Below, piece by piece: positions 34,550-47,284 of a stretch of 64,000 nt of DNA. The DNA is taken from assembly GCA_004154925.1 (NCBI GenBank), contig QJNS01000001.1:868001-932000 (forward strand), in the 5' to 3' direction. Numbering within the stretch: the stretch's first letter is position 1; every line of letters starts with the position of its first letter. Origin of the DNA: Monosporascus cannonballus (Eukaryota > Ascomycota > Sordariomycetes > Xylariales). The position numbers were made by a program, and so were the translations under genes. Under the pieces are notes generated by a model. That model did not search any database. It was not told the DNA's origin and worked only from the letters and a program-made list of their open reading frames with translations.

Positions 34550-34962
34550 TATAACGAACCTGTTATACATCTACCTGGAGGTATAAGCAGTATTCAAAAT
34601 GGGGTCTTGATTTGCAGGTAATAATAAGACAAGGAATAATTTAATAATTTATTGGTTAAAAAGAATTAAAGAGTTTTTTAATGATATAAAACGGTTATCT
34701 TTGACTATAGGCTTAAATTAATAATTAAGAAACGAAATTAAGTAAGTGTTTTTTATATAAAAACTCGATTTATTATATATTTTAACTCCGCAAGTAAATA
34801 TGTTATAAATTTGTATTATTTGTATAATTTAATTTTAAATTATTTAAGTGAATTAGATTATTTTGAAAATCAAATTTTTTTTATCTCGAGTTTAATCGTA
34901 ATAAATTTACGTTAAATTTTAAAACTCGGTTTTTCGAAATTAGACCCTTTATATCTATAATA
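34550..34962 (-). repeat. Left LTR of element I
   Basis: 413 bp aligned with 41299-41708. The stretch near 34,590-34,615 is GC-rich, whereas the partner has the C-to-T/G-to-A version. Confidence 0.8.
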
Positions 34963-37545
34963 TTCTTTTCTTTTGTAAGGATTTTTATTTTAAAGATAAA
35001 AGCGATAATTAATAATTTGTTTTGTTAAAAAAGTTTGTAAAGATATTTTAATTAATTGTATTATAATAAGCCGTATTCGAAAAAAAGGAAAATCTCGTTT
35101 GAATTAACGCAGTTTCCGCAATACGCGTATTAATTTTATTGAAAAATTTAGTATTAAGGCTTTTTCTTATTTCAAACACGTTCAATTTAGTAAACCCGAT
35201 TATTTTTACATTATAACCTTGCTGTATTATAATTATTACATCCGTTGTTAACGTCTTTTTTATAACGTTTTAATTAAAAATTCCTTTACGAAAATAAAAG
35301 AAATATAAAAACGGTTATAAAAAATGATGCGCTTTAGAAAATAAGTTTTTAGTATATTAAAGGTTCGTAAAGAAAAGCGCCGGAAATACGACGAAAAGTC
35401 GTAAAAGTTTATTAGAAAATTGAGGCAATTACGTTTTTAATAGAACCTTTTTTTTAAAAAAAAACGGTAGTGTGATTTTTTTTAAAAAATGGAATTAAAT
35501 TAATCAAAAATAAAGAAAAATAAAAGAACTAACGTTATAAAAACGCAAAATGAATTTAATTTATTTTCGAAATAAGCGTTATAACGGAAATATATTTTTT
35601 CGATTAAAATGTCGTAAATTTAGATTTAAGCGGAAAACCGTTGTTGTTTGCAATTTCAATCACGTTAAAGAACATCGGTTACGATTTTCGTAATAGAACA
35701 TTTTAATTAAATTTATCACCTTCGTTAAATAATACGAGTAATATCTATATATTTTTTTCAGATGAACCTTTTTAGTACTAAACTTTATTTTTGATTATTT
35801 TAAAATCTAATATATATTCGATTTCGTATTTTGTAAAAATGCTTTTAATTTCTAGATTTATTTATAATCGACCGTTTTTTAATGTTATATTAAGTAAGGA
35901 AATCTGGAAAATAAGGTATATTCTTATGACTTTCGATAACGACAATTGATAGTTAATTTTGGAAATATTTTCTTTTAATTTTAAATCGATTAAGTTTTTG
36001 AAATCGAATTTATTATTAAACTTTTTTGTTTTAATCTGTAAAATTTTTGAGGTTACTTTTTAATTTTTAACGTAACAAATAAATCTTATTTTTCTTCGTT
36101 AAAATTGGTTTTTTAATTTCTTATTACATTATCCGTTATTAAACGAATTATAATCCATTTTTAAAACGAGCGTAAATTATTTTTATTTTTATTTTTATTA
36201 TTAATATGTTTGTTTTTAAGATAATTATAGCGATTTGTATGAATAATAAAAGTTTTATCTCATTATTTTATTAGAAATTAACGTAATTTCGAAAGTATTA
36301 TTCCAGAGTTTGGTTTAATTTCTTAGTTTAGTCGTTAGTTTAGAGATAATAAGTTATCGAAAACTTAAGTTTGATATTTATTTATTTGAAAGAAATTAAT
36401 GCCGAATTTCGAAAGAAAGAGAATATTTTTATTAAAACCCACGGTTTTAGGATTTGTTATTATTTGAAATAATATTTAATAAAAATATAAATTGGTTGTT
36501 TTATCGACACCATTTTTAATAGTAAAAAATATTTATATTTGGTAAATGTATTAATAATTACTTATGTTTTGTTATATTTAATTTGAATAACTCGGTTTTC
36601 AAATAAAAATACATTAATAATAATAATTGAAATTATAATACTTTATATGTTATTAAGAATATTAGTAAATTATAATACTCTATAAGATTTAAGGGGTATT
36701 GCTTTAATTTTGTTGGAAATACTAAAATTTTAAATAATTTTCTTAATTATTCAAGGTAAATTTAGAAAATTATATTTTTCCTATAACTGTTTGATAAATT
36801 TGAAAATTCTTTTACGACTTAATTTTGCTAAATTTTAGAAATATAAAATTAACCATAGTATAATTATTAATACTTCGGTTATTCTTTTACTTATTAATTC
36901 TTTTATTGTTCTTTCGTATCGAAAAAGCCTTTTAACTGTATTAAATGTTTAATAATTAATATTTTATTTTTTTTGCACAGTTTTACCGCATTGTTTTTAT
37001 TATATTGTAATATTTATATGTTTTGTTTTGGAAATACTAATACCGTAATTTCTTTTGTAATTAAAAATATTTATCTAAATATTTTCTTGTCTTAATATAA
37101 TATATCCTAAAGTTAATATTAGTAAGAAAACTAATTAAACTCTGTATTATTTATTTAATTACTAAGTTTTTATAAATTAAATGAGGTTTTTATCATCGGA
37201 ATAAATATCGAAAAAACTTTGAGTTTTATTAAAAAAAGTTTGTATTCCTTAAAAGCGTTAATAATCACAAATAATCCCCCATAGTAAACCGAGTTTTTGA
37301 ATTTAATATTTTGAAATACTTTCGATTAATATATTATATAATAGTATTTTCATTATTTTTTATTTGTCTTTAAATTATGTTTAATGCATAATTTAAGATA
37401 TTGGATTTTAATCGTTTCGTTTTATAAACGTTAAGTAATTTTATTATTAATTCTTTTAGTAATGTCGTTTTTAGGTATTGAAAAAGTGTTTTTAGTTTCT
37501 CTTAAAAACCTAAATTTGTAACGTAATTTTTGGTAAGAAATTCCG

Positions 37546-37669
37546 TGTTACGACACAGAAGAACAAGAGTCCAGCCATTATATCACTAAAAGTGGAACGT
37601 TGTCAGGTCGAGCCCTGACCGCCTTGTTCTGCTCTATATATCTATAAGGTGCCACTTGGTGCTATGACA
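37546..37669. mobile_element. Short TG...CA element, second type (124 bp)
   Basis: GC-normal insert in RIPped DNA, from TGTTACGACACAG to TTGGTGCTATGACA, with imperfect inverted ends and a perfect target duplication TTCCG (37541-37545, 37670-37674). It contains a stem TCAGG...CCTGA near 37,600. It is not the same sequence as M1-M3 but has the same size, termini and 5-bp duplication. Confidence 0.8.
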
Positions 37670-40600
37670 TTCCGTTAATAATTTAATTATATTCTTATAT
37701 CCTTAAATTAAGTTAGGTATATAATCTACAAATTCTAAAATTTAGTAGATATTTGTAACCTTTACCTTATTTAAGATAAATTAATTTTTAATTATTTTTA
37801 ATACAGAATTCTAAATTTAAATATGTCCGAAAATAAAAATAAATCCCAAAAGATCTAATTTCTAGAGATATCATATATTTTTAGTAGAAATTAATTTCAA
37901 TATTATTTTATTTAAAATCTTAAATACTTAAATTGTATATTTCTAATATTTTTCCACTATTTCGAAACAGATGAGAATGTTGTCGAAGAAAATAAATACC
38001 AATTTATCTAGAACTTATCGGAAACTAATTATAATCAAGTTTTAGAAATAGATAGAGATATTAATAAATATTATAGATATTCTACAATATTCGTAAAATA
38101 TATATATTATTTTAAAGACCTGTTTTTTTAACCATTTTACTATTATAATAATCGTTGCCAATATTAAATATGCCATATTATTTAATTTTATTAGTATTTT
38201 TAAAGTACGTATAAAAGTTTAAAAATATTTACTTTTAATTATAATATCGTTTAAATATCCGTATTTATTTATTTTTCAATAAATAAGGTTTTTATTTTTT
38301 TGTCGATTTTTTTCTCGTTATTCATAATCTTGATGATTATAAAAACGAGATATTTAATAAAAAATTTAAAAAGTGGAATCTATATTTTTTTAGATTTAAT
38401 TTTATATTTTTTATAAAGCCTTTAATCTTTTTAGATTTATGAAATAAACATTTTAAAACTTTAAACAACTGTTTTTGTTACTAAGTATTATGTAGTTTTA
38501 TTAAGTATGTAACAGTAAGCTATAATCTTTTTTATTTTTAAATACTTTTTAAAACTTTGATATTTGGAAAATAACATAAAAATTTAATATGGAATCTGTC
38601 TTTCCTTAATAACGTAATAGATGTTTTGGGTATTTTCTTAAAATATTTTCGTTTTATGTTTTCAGAACAATGTCCAGTTTTTTAAATTAATATATAGGTT
38701 ATTGGAATAGAGCGAAGGTATTTTCTAAATAAAATATATTCGAAAATATTGGTCATATTCAATAAAATTCGTTCTTAATATTTTTAAATTTATATTAAAC
38801 GTGTTTCTGTTTTTTTAAAAAAAATCATTTTTATTTTTATAATTAAATAAAGTTTTATTTACCGCAGGTAATTTATATAATTTTAACATATATTTCTAGA
38901 AAGCTTGATATTTTTTACTGTTATAAAAGAAAAAAAGCTATTTTCGGTTTTTAAATTAATTGTAATTTTAAACCTTTTGCTTCTATATTAAAAAAGAATG
39001 TTAATTTAATTACGTATTTCTTTTATTATTTTATATTAGGTTTTATATATTAAGAGTTTTCGACATCTTAATTTCAAGAATTTCGAAAATTGTTTAATTT
39101 TTACTACCGTTCGATTTAAGCGAAATTTGATTTGCAAATTCTTTTGATAGCATATTTGGTTCACTAGTTATTTTTATATTGGAATTATATTTTCTTGCCA
39201 AACTTATATTAAATTTTCAAAAATTAATTGTTTTGGTTTAATTGTTCATTTTGTATTTTTCGAAACATAAGATTAAAAAAGGTTTATCGTAAAAGATATT
39301 TTTGTATTTACACAATTTGTACTAAATACACAATATAGGAAAATAATATAAACCATTTTGCAATATAAAATTTGGATTTTATATTAATTCGGAATATAAT
39401 TAATAAAATTTAAAATATTTCAGTTATCGTAAAGATTTTATCTATCGATATTTGGTATTAAGTTCAATAAATATCTTATTATTTTATTCGACTTAAAAAA
39501 GTATTACTTTTTCACTTTAAAATAAACGATATAATTATTATAATAACAAATAAATAAATATAATAAGTCGTAGAAGTTTATCGATAATTTCTTGAAGTAA
39601 ATAAAGTATTTTAGGAGTTTATAAACCTTTAAGGATAAATATTTATAGTTATTCATATTAGGCCGAAATTAGCCGTTTTTATTATATATTTTGCATTTTG
39701 TATATTACGATAATAAAGATATCTTAGTTTCATAATTTTCTAGAAGCCGTTTGTACTAAATAATATTTACAGACTTTAGCCTTAGAGTCCTAGTAAACTG
39801 AATAATTTTCGAATTTTAGGATGTCGTTTTGAATTTAAATAGTTACAGTAGTAATCATTTTTAGCTAAAAACAATCGAACTAATTTTTTTACTTTATTAT
39901 CCGTTTTTTATCTAGCCGCTTTAGCTTTTTTGAAGGTTAAAAAATTCTTTTTCTTTGGAATTTCTTTTAGTGAAAAATTAATACTCGTTTTTAAACTACT
40001 CTTTTTTGGTATAATTAAAATATTTTATTTTGAATTTCTTTTTTAGGGCTTTTCTAAAACAAAACTCATTTTCTTTTAAAATTTGCCTTTATTCTTCTTA
40101 ATTTAATTATTAATGCCCTCATTATTATTTCGGTTTCCGATATCTTTTTCCGAAATACTAATTACAAATATGTCGGTCTATAATAATATTTTCATCGGTA
40201 TATTTTGTAAAACATCTTTTGTTAAGTTTTATATATAATTTAATCTTAATTTAAAGTTTTCAGTTATTATAATTAAAATAAAATAATGTTTTTTTAATAA
40301 ATTAAAAGTAATTATTGAACTGCTAATCTTAGTTATATATTCAGATATAAACTTAATTTAGTAATAAAATAAAATTCGTTAATTACATTTTATTTCTTAT
40401 CTGGATTTTGAAATAAAATTTACATACTTTAAAAAAAATATTCGTATTTATGGAAAATATAATTAATTATATTCGCAAGTTTATTAAGATAATTTTATAA
40501 GTAATTTCTTAATAAATTCGAATTTTCAAAAACCTTTTGACGCAAATTTATAAAATAATAATTATTTTTTAATATTTTCTCGTTTAAAAACATTTATAGA

Positions 40601-41298
40601 AGTTAAAATAAAACCGGATTTGGACTAGAAATTTTTAATGTTTATAAATTTATTATAAGATTAAAATAAAGCTAATTTATAACTTTTAATATTTGACATT
40701 TTGTAATAACTGAAAGATAAAATAATGTTTTCCCGTAATTTATTTACTTCGAATAATATCAAAATTAAAATATTTTATATTCATTTCGCGTTGAACGAAA
40801 ATATTAAAAATTAGTTTCTTAATTTTGTCCTTTAGGCAAATTAAACCGAAAAGATTAGTTTTTTTCTCTTAAAAAATCTAATATTTTCGTTTTCTAAATG
40901 CTGGATTTCCTGAGTTAAAAATTCTAGTTTCCTTTTCGTAATAAATGTTTTTTAATTAGCTACTTTGTTTCTTAATTTTTTGTTCGGCTTTATTTATTTC
41001 GGACCTTTTTATCTTAATTATATTTTACAGGTAAAAACTAGTATTGAGACTAAAAAATGATTTTTTCAAATCGAATCACAATAGAACTTATATTATTAAT
41101 GAATTAGAAAATGATTTTAATAGATACTAAATTCTTAAATTTAATTAATAGTAACTTATTAACTTATAAAAGAAATTAAATATATTATTTATGTTTTAAA
41201 CGTTATTTTAAGTTGTTATTTATATTACATTTAAAAAGACTTATGCTTTAACTAGGCAAGACGTTTCTTGTCGGTTATTAATTAAAACCTTATTAAAA

Positions 41299-41708
41299 TA
41301 TAACGAATTTAGTACATATTTACCTAACAGTATAAATAATATTCGAAATAAGATTGTAATTTATACGTGATAATAAAATAAAAAAGAATTTAATAATTTA
41401 TTCGTTGAAAAAATATATAAGCGGTTTTAGATTAAAAACGTCTATTTTTAGTTATAAGCTTAAATTAATACCTATAAAACCAAATTAAATAAATATTATT
41501 ATATAAAAACCCGAATTATTCTATATTTTAATTGTTGTTATACGCATATCGTAAATCTATTTAATTTATGTAATTTAATCTCAGATTATTCAGATTAACT
41601 CGATCAGTTTAAGAACCAAGCCTCCTTATCTAGAATTTAGTCGTAATAGGTTTACGCTAGATCTTAAAGGTCGGTTTTCTCGAAGCAGGAACTCCTTTTT
41701 CTATAATA
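41299..41708 (-). repeat. Right LTR of element I
   Basis: 410 bp, direct repeat of 34550-34962, followed by TATAG. Confidence 0.8.
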
Positions 41709-43326
41709 TATAGTTTTCGTTTAAAGTGTTATAATTTATTATTACAGCGAATTAGTATATTTCGATTTGTATTTTGAAAATAATAAAATTATATATGGGT
41801 TTTATTATTAGTTTTAAATCTTTTAAAGAATATTATTTTAGATTTTTCCGGTTTTTGCTTTTATACGGCTTTCTTTATTAAGTGTATCTTTTTTCGAGCT
41901 TTTTAATAATTCTTTTAATTATATAATATTTTATTCGTTTAGAATTTAAATGTTTTTATTTATTTTTCTACACGATTTATTTATATATTAAATTGTTTTT
42001 ATTATTTCTATTATTCCAATTATACTTTTAGTTGCAACATTTTTAATCTATTTTATAATTTAGGTCTTTATATTATAGAGTAAGTTATATGAACTCTTTT
42101 TTCGAAGTTTGCTTTTTATTAACTTTTTTAACGAAATCTTTAATTTGTTTTTTCAAGACCTCTCTTTCGTATATATCTGTAATAAATATTAGCTTTATAT
42201 TGAGTTTTGTTATAACTTTTTATCGTAACCCTTTTTTATTATTTGCTAAATTAATCTTTCTCTTTAATTGCTATATTATATAAAATAATATAATAAATCT
42301 TCTTATAGATAATTCTATAATAGTTAACCTTATATCGTTATTTAATTATAAGTATTTTTTAGGATCGAAATATAAATATAACGTATGTTCTTTTTTTTGC
42401 TGTAATTAAAGTATATTTTAAATTTTTAAATACGTCGTTAAATAATACGTATTTTATAAGATTTAGTTTAGTACAATATAAAATATTAGTTTTTCGTAAA
42501 ACGCTAATATTTATTTAATATTTTAATTTGTTACTATTTTTAGATTTCAAAGCTTGAATTTCTGCTACGAATTATTTTCGTTGTGTTAATATTATTTATA
42601 GCTACTGTTATCGATTTTTATTGTTTTTGCAATATATTTGTCGAAAGTAATATATTGTATTATTTCAAGTATTTTATTTTTAACGCAACTTTTTAGTTTT
42701 TGTGAAATATATCGACTAAGTTATTGTTTTTATTGTTCGTTCATTCTGTTTTAGCGATAAGGCTACGCAATGTTATAATATATTTAAAAATTAACTTTTT
42801 AATATAATTAAATATTATATATTATATGAAAATTCGTTTTTCGTTAAAGCTCTTACAATTAGAAAATAGCTTATTTTCGAAATTAACGTTTTTTAAGAAA
42901 AAACAATATGGTAAATTTTTATAAGTCGGATTATTTATTTTCTATTTAGTCTTTTATAATAGATTTAAATTAATTAGGCGTATCTTCTATAGAAAATACT
43001 ATAATAATAATGATTTTATGTTTTAATTCTTTAAAGTTTTAGATAATATAAGTATATGCGCTCTTAAATAAGAAAAGTTTATATATTTTCTCTATTATTA
43101 TACAGCTAAAACCTTTTAACTTTAATTTTTAACCCGTTGATTTATACGGTCTGTTTCTATTTTATATAATAAACTGGTATATTTTGGCTTTTAGTTTTTA
43201 AATTCTGTTTTAAAGCTGCTAAATAATAATACTTAAAAACGTTAGAGTTTAAAGTTATTTAAATATAACTGCTATAATCGATATTATATAAAGTTTCACG
43301 TTATTATTTCATAAATGTTTAGAACG

Positions 43327-43707
43327 TATAACTATTACTTAGTTAATTAATTATTAAGCCTTAATTTTACGCTTTATACTAGTAATTAAATCGTATGAAT
43401 TTGAGTAATGAGTTTTCGATTGTTTATGTTTTATAATATCAAAAATATTGTCAGTTACGAAGTTATACTATAAGCATGTAATATTGAATTTATAATAATA
43501 AGAGTATTTGTATGTTAATTATATTTGCTTTATTTTTGTAGTAATTAAGTTTGGTCGAATTAACTCGCTTAGAACAACAATTAATAATAATCGAATCGAC
43601 TTTCTCTAATTAATTTTCGATTACGTAATTTATTTCTTAGAGAGTTAGGGATTCTCTTACTCTTAGCCTGATTATTTTTTCTGAGCTTAATGTGTTAGGT
43701 TATGACA
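43327..43707 (-). repeat. 5' LTR of element H
   Basis: 381 bp starting TATAAC and ending GGTTATGACA. Preceding internal sequence TTTAGAACG corresponds to CTTGTAACG before the B 5' LTR. It shares its U3 type with the solo LTR at 31788. Confidence 0.78.
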
Positions 43708-44130
43708 ACTTCTTTATAAAAGTTTTAAGAATTAAAATAAAAATAATAATAAAAATAGCCGAATAGTTCAGCGAAATTAAAAGGAACGTAATACAACATA
43801 GATATGTTCGTTATTTTTAAAAAAATTAAGGAATGTTAACTTATAATATAATCTTGTTACGTAAATTATGTTTAATATTATAAAACATAGATAACACTTA
43901 TTTCATTATATATATATTTACGATATACTTATTAACATAAATTATATAACTTAGGTTTAATAACTAGTTAAACGATTAATACTATATAAAGTAATGTACT
44001 AAAGTACTTTTAATTCGATAACTTTATTTTAATTTTCTTAAAATATCATAAATTTGTATTTATCGCTTTAAGTATTACGTGCTCTTTAAATCCATATCTT
44101 TTTTCAGCTTTTATAGTAGAACAAATAGCG
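43708..44130. other. AT-rich block, left edge of the nitroreductase island
   Basis: RIPped DNA, nothing recognised. Confidence 0.45.
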
Positions 44131-44658
44131 CATATTTAAAGGGAAATAGGTGTATATACGGATACTTTTGACGCCATGCTCTTTTTAATAGAATACCGTC
44201 AAAAATTGATTCAAAATAAAATAAATCCCTGGCTGGCGTCCATGATCTCGCTCTCGCTTTCAGGTCAAATTGGAGCTACGGAGAGAACGGACGACCTATC
44301 TACCTCGGGAAATCCTGGGGGTAGCCCTAACCAAGAGGTTGTGCTATGGATGGGTGGTGGAATGCCCATGAGGTATTTCTCCACGAAATGTCGCACAACT
44401 CTGCCTTCATCTCTCTATCCTCTTCATTCTATGAGTACGGCCTACACGTTTAACAAACCGAACTTGAGGCCCGTTAGGTCTGCACTAAAAGTGAATGACA
44501 TAGCTTATAGGATATCATGAGACGAAACAAATGGATGTCTGGTTTCCAACCGGAAGAACCAACTAAGGGATCCGACAACGAACAGCAAGAAGCCCCCCCC
44601 CCTCCCACCCCCAAAGATTTTCAGAGTCTACCTGGCGAAGCCACTGGCGTATATCTGC
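44131..44658. other. 3' flank of nitroreductase with unassigned frame
   Basis: GC-normal DNA. A 114-codon frame at 44176-44520 (+) has low-complexity content and no motif I recognise; I do not call it a gene. A C-run lies near 44,595-44,615. Confidence 0.35.
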
Positions 44659-45709
44659 CTAAGCACCAAACACCTTAAGCTTCTCCTCGATAGGGTGGAA
44701 AGACTTCTCCCCAGGCACCTTTGCGCGGCCCCCAAAGACCAGCTGCGCTCTCAGGCGCCAAGAACCGGGGACTTGCCATTCCTCGGCAATCCTGGCGTCG
44801 ATCAGCGGATTGTAATGCTGTAGGTTAGCGCCGAGTCCTTCGAGTTCTAGTGCAGTCCAGACCGCTAGCTGAAGCATCCCTTCTGACTGCCCAGCCCAGA
44901 TGGGGAACTCGGAGGCGTAAGATGGGATGTTCATCGCAAAAGAGCCCACTCTAGCTTCGTCCGTGTAGAGGAGGACCTGCGATGTTGCGAATACGTCAGC
45001 TCAGCAGCAGCACAAATTTCCCCGTCCCGAATCCGCAGGAACTAGGTACCACGATGCAGCGCAGGGGCACTGTTCCAGTGTAGAAAACGGGGCAATGAAT
45101 GCGGTGATCAACTCAAGGAGCGGCACATGGGTACATTCCCCCCAACAATGACACAATAACGAATGTAAATCACGACTTCATACTCAAAGGGCCTAAACAA
45201 GCTTACAAAAGAGAAGTGGAAGTTGTGTGTCTTACTGTTCCCGCGGCACCCTTGAAACCAGCCGTTTTCTTTCTCGTGGATTCCCACTGCTCTTCTGAGA
45301 CGCGAGCCTGGAGCACATCTGTGACGATATCCCAAAGCTTGTCGTGCTCGGCGCCGAACAAGACCACCGCCCGGTTAGTCTGGGAGTTGAAGCCACTGGG
45401 AACAGCTTGGATGGCCTCCTCGATAATCTTGGTAATATGATCAGTACTGACAGGATGGCTCTTGTTTAGCCCGTAGTAAGTACGACGCGCTTTGAGAGCT
45501 TCCAGGAACGGCGAGGAAGACATTGCTATCGTTGTCGTGACAGTAGATGAAGCAAACAGTGGATTTAGACCGAGTGATGTGAAGAGGCTCGTGGAGTGAG
45601 TAAGGAGGAAAATGACCCAGCAGTACAGAGCGCCAACGATCGCCCATGCCACCACGCTCCGCGAGGGAAGCTTCATATAATCACGGCCTTCCTGCTTAGA
45701 CTGCGACAT
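44659..45709 (-). CDS. Nitroreductase family protein (Frm2/Hbn1-like), intact, 2 exons
   Basis: FMN-dependent NAD(P)H oxidoreductase of the fungal Frm2/Hbn1 type, linked in yeast to redox and lipid-stress responses. Exon 1 is 45709-45236 and exon 2 is 44976-44659; the 259-nt intron (GTAAGA...GCAG) is long for a fungus. The spliced frame gives 263 residues. Motifs: FLEALKARRTYYGLNKSHPV (FMN phosphate-binding ARRTYY region), SGFNSQTNRAVVLFGAEHDK, FKGAAGTV|LLYTDEA across the intron, PIWAGQSEGMLQLAVWTALE, GLGANLQHYNPLID, and C-terminal LKVFGA. The family usually starts at MSSSPFLEAL (Met63, giving 201 residues). The upstream in-frame Met adds a segment with one hydrophobic stretch (VVAWAIVGALYCWVIFLL) that could be a membrane anchor or mitochondrial leader, or may simply not be translated. 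No RIP stops. Confidence 0.9.
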
Positions 45710-46066
45710 AACTTGGATTTGTAATCAAGCAAACAGGCTAAGTCCGCATGGTTTTGATGTACGCCGGTGTCGTTCACTTCAGTTGCACAATTCTATACTT
45801 ATTCGGCGTTGCAGAGCTCAACCTTGTTCCTATTTACCTACGGCGGATCTTCGGGTATAACCCCAGTCGAGGTCTAGACCTACGAATGGCAGGGGAACTT
45901 TTGAGACCCACCCCCGGGGTGCTCTTTAAACGTGAGAAGGCTGCTGTTATGAAATGAACGAGCTTGGCCCATGTTGGGACCGCTAGGTTCTCCTCGATAT
46001 AGGGCCGACCGCTAAGAATTTGCTATTAGATAACGTGCTTTTAAAGAGATTAATTACCTCACTAAA
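45710..46066. promoter_or_regulatory. Upstream region of the nitroreductase gene
   Basis: GC-normal 5' flank; a 69-codon frame at 45748-45957 (+) is probably chance. No defined promoter element recognised. Confidence 0.35.
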
Positions 46067-46110
46067 ATCAGGCCCCATTTTTGAGGTTATGGCTGCGCCT
46101 GCGGCGCAGC
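46067..46110 (+). repeat. Dispersed GC hairpin repeat, copy 2
   Basis: ATCAGGCCCCATTTTTGAGG followed by GCTGCGCCTGCGGCGCAGC, the same block as 21198-21242. It sits exactly where the GC-normal island ends. Confidence 0.75.
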
Positions 46111-46306
46111 TGTGGCTGACGCTTTGCAAAAACCTGTAGCTCTAAGCACTAACCTATAAAAGACCGACAAAAATAATGAAAAAAAATATAGTTATCTATA
46201 GTTTTAAAGGATTTTTTTAACCGTATATATAAGTTTTCAATTGAGATTAATTTAATTAAAGTATTAAATATTAAAAATTAAATTTCTTTTTTATAAGGTT
46301 TTTATT
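46111..46306. other. AT-rich transition
   Basis: No feature recognised. Confidence 0.4.
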
Positions 46307-46437
46307 TGTTACGGCTTGGTCTACCATAAGAGCCCCAGTATATTTGCAGCTGTAAGCACTAGAAGGATTGCCTAGAATTGCGATTATTCCACTGATCTTT
46401 TGCCCTAGCAGTGCAATGATATAAGGCAGCTATAACA
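46307..46437. mobile_element. Short TG...CA inverted-repeat element, copy M2 (131 bp)
   Basis: TGTTACGGCT...AGCTATAACA with target duplication TTATT (46302-46306, 46438-46442). It aligns with M1; the right end carries RIP-type changes. Confidence 0.8.
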
Positions 46438-46442
46438 TTATT

Positions 46443-47089
46443 TAGAACCTTTTTATTATGATAATAATGTATTTATTATATATAACATTTTGCCGTAAAT
46501 ATGTTAAAAGTAATTAAATATAAAACAAGTCGATTTAGTAATATTGTTATTTATACGAGTTTTAATTATTGTATCATAATTATGAGAATATTTCATACTT
46601 AATTAATTTTAAATTTTCTATAAATATAACATAATAACGATAATTCGCACATTTTAAAAAAATATTAAACAGGATTTTTCTATATAGAATATATTAAAAA
46701 AATATATATAAGATAATACGACCGTTAATTATATTATTATGATTATAAAAAATTGTAATTATTTAGGTTTTAAAACTAGACTTAATTGTATTAATCTTAT
46801 TTTTATTTAGAAAATTCGAAAAATTTCTTATATATATTAGCTTGTATTTGATACGTTTATAAAATATTTAATTAATCGAATTTGATTTTATTATGTAATA
46901 ATCTTTTTTAAAAGATTATTGGTTTTATTTAAATAAAAATGATAAAATAAGAAAGGTTATCGATATTAATAGCAATATACAAAACGGACCTTTTTTCACA
47001 TAATTATAATTTAGACATTATCTGTTAATTACGAAAATACGCAATTTGATTAGTTAAAAAATAATATATTAATATAAGCGAGCGAGGTG
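46443..47089. other. AT-rich block left of element G
   Basis: RIPped DNA, nothing recognised. Confidence 0.45.
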
Positions 47090-47094
47090 TAATA

Positions 47095-47284
47095 TATAAC
47101 GGGCACGATGCGTAGGTTAAACGAAGGCACGGCCCAACAAAGGTTTATATTCAAGGTAAGGAGGAAAAAAGAGAAACAGCTAGCTACTAACGAGGTGGCT
47201 GCTTTTTATATACATACAGGTAAGCTCGGGCTAAAAAGTTCGTTCCGTAAGCCCGAGCTGCTCTATAAGTTTTAGCCTATAACA
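47095..47284 (-). repeat. 3' LTR of Gypsy element G
   Basis: 190 bp from TATAACGGGCACG to AGCCTATAACA; includes an inverted pair AGCTCGGGC...GCCCGAGCT. Confidence 0.88.

Larger units (their letters stand above)
34550..41708 (-). mobile_element. RIPped LTR retrotransposon (element I) inserted in H
   Basis: LTRs 34550-34962 (413 bp) and 41299-41708 (410 bp), both beginning TATAACGAA and ending CTATAATA. Target duplication TATAG at 34545-34549 and 41709-41713. H/B homology resumes right after it. A purine-rich run (minus strand AAAAGAAAAGAA) beside the left LTR suggests minus orientation. The interior (34,963-41,298) is too mutated to classify as Gypsy or Copia. It contains the short element at 37546-37669. 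Confidence 0.82.
33745..43707 (-). mobile_element. Old degraded Gypsy copy of the A/B family (element H), interrupted
   Basis: Segments 33,745-33,992, 34,385-34,549 and 41,714-43,326 align successively with B 26,650-27,065 and onward to its 5' end. For example, 42,160-42,300 matches B 27,500-27,620. The sequence ends in a 381-bp family LTR at 43327-43707. The 3' part beyond B-equivalent 26,650 is missing. It is interrupted by the solo LTR 33993-34384 and by element I 34550-41708. Minus orientation. No coding potential left. Confidence 0.75.

Noticed and set aside
34590..34615. Third copy of the GC hairpin repeat (GACCCCATTTT in reverse)
   Set aside because: Only about 15 bp are shared, and they belong to the LTR of element I; the hairpin itself is absent.
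44176..44520. 114-codon frame downstream of the nitroreductase
   Set aside because: No motif, low-complexity composition and no splice context; kept only as part of the unassigned flank.
1..46000. A secondary-metabolite gene cluster (FAD oxidoreductase, MFS, nitroreductase)
   Set aside because: The genes are separated by tens of kilobases of TE DNA, no backbone synthase is present and two of the four host genes are broken.
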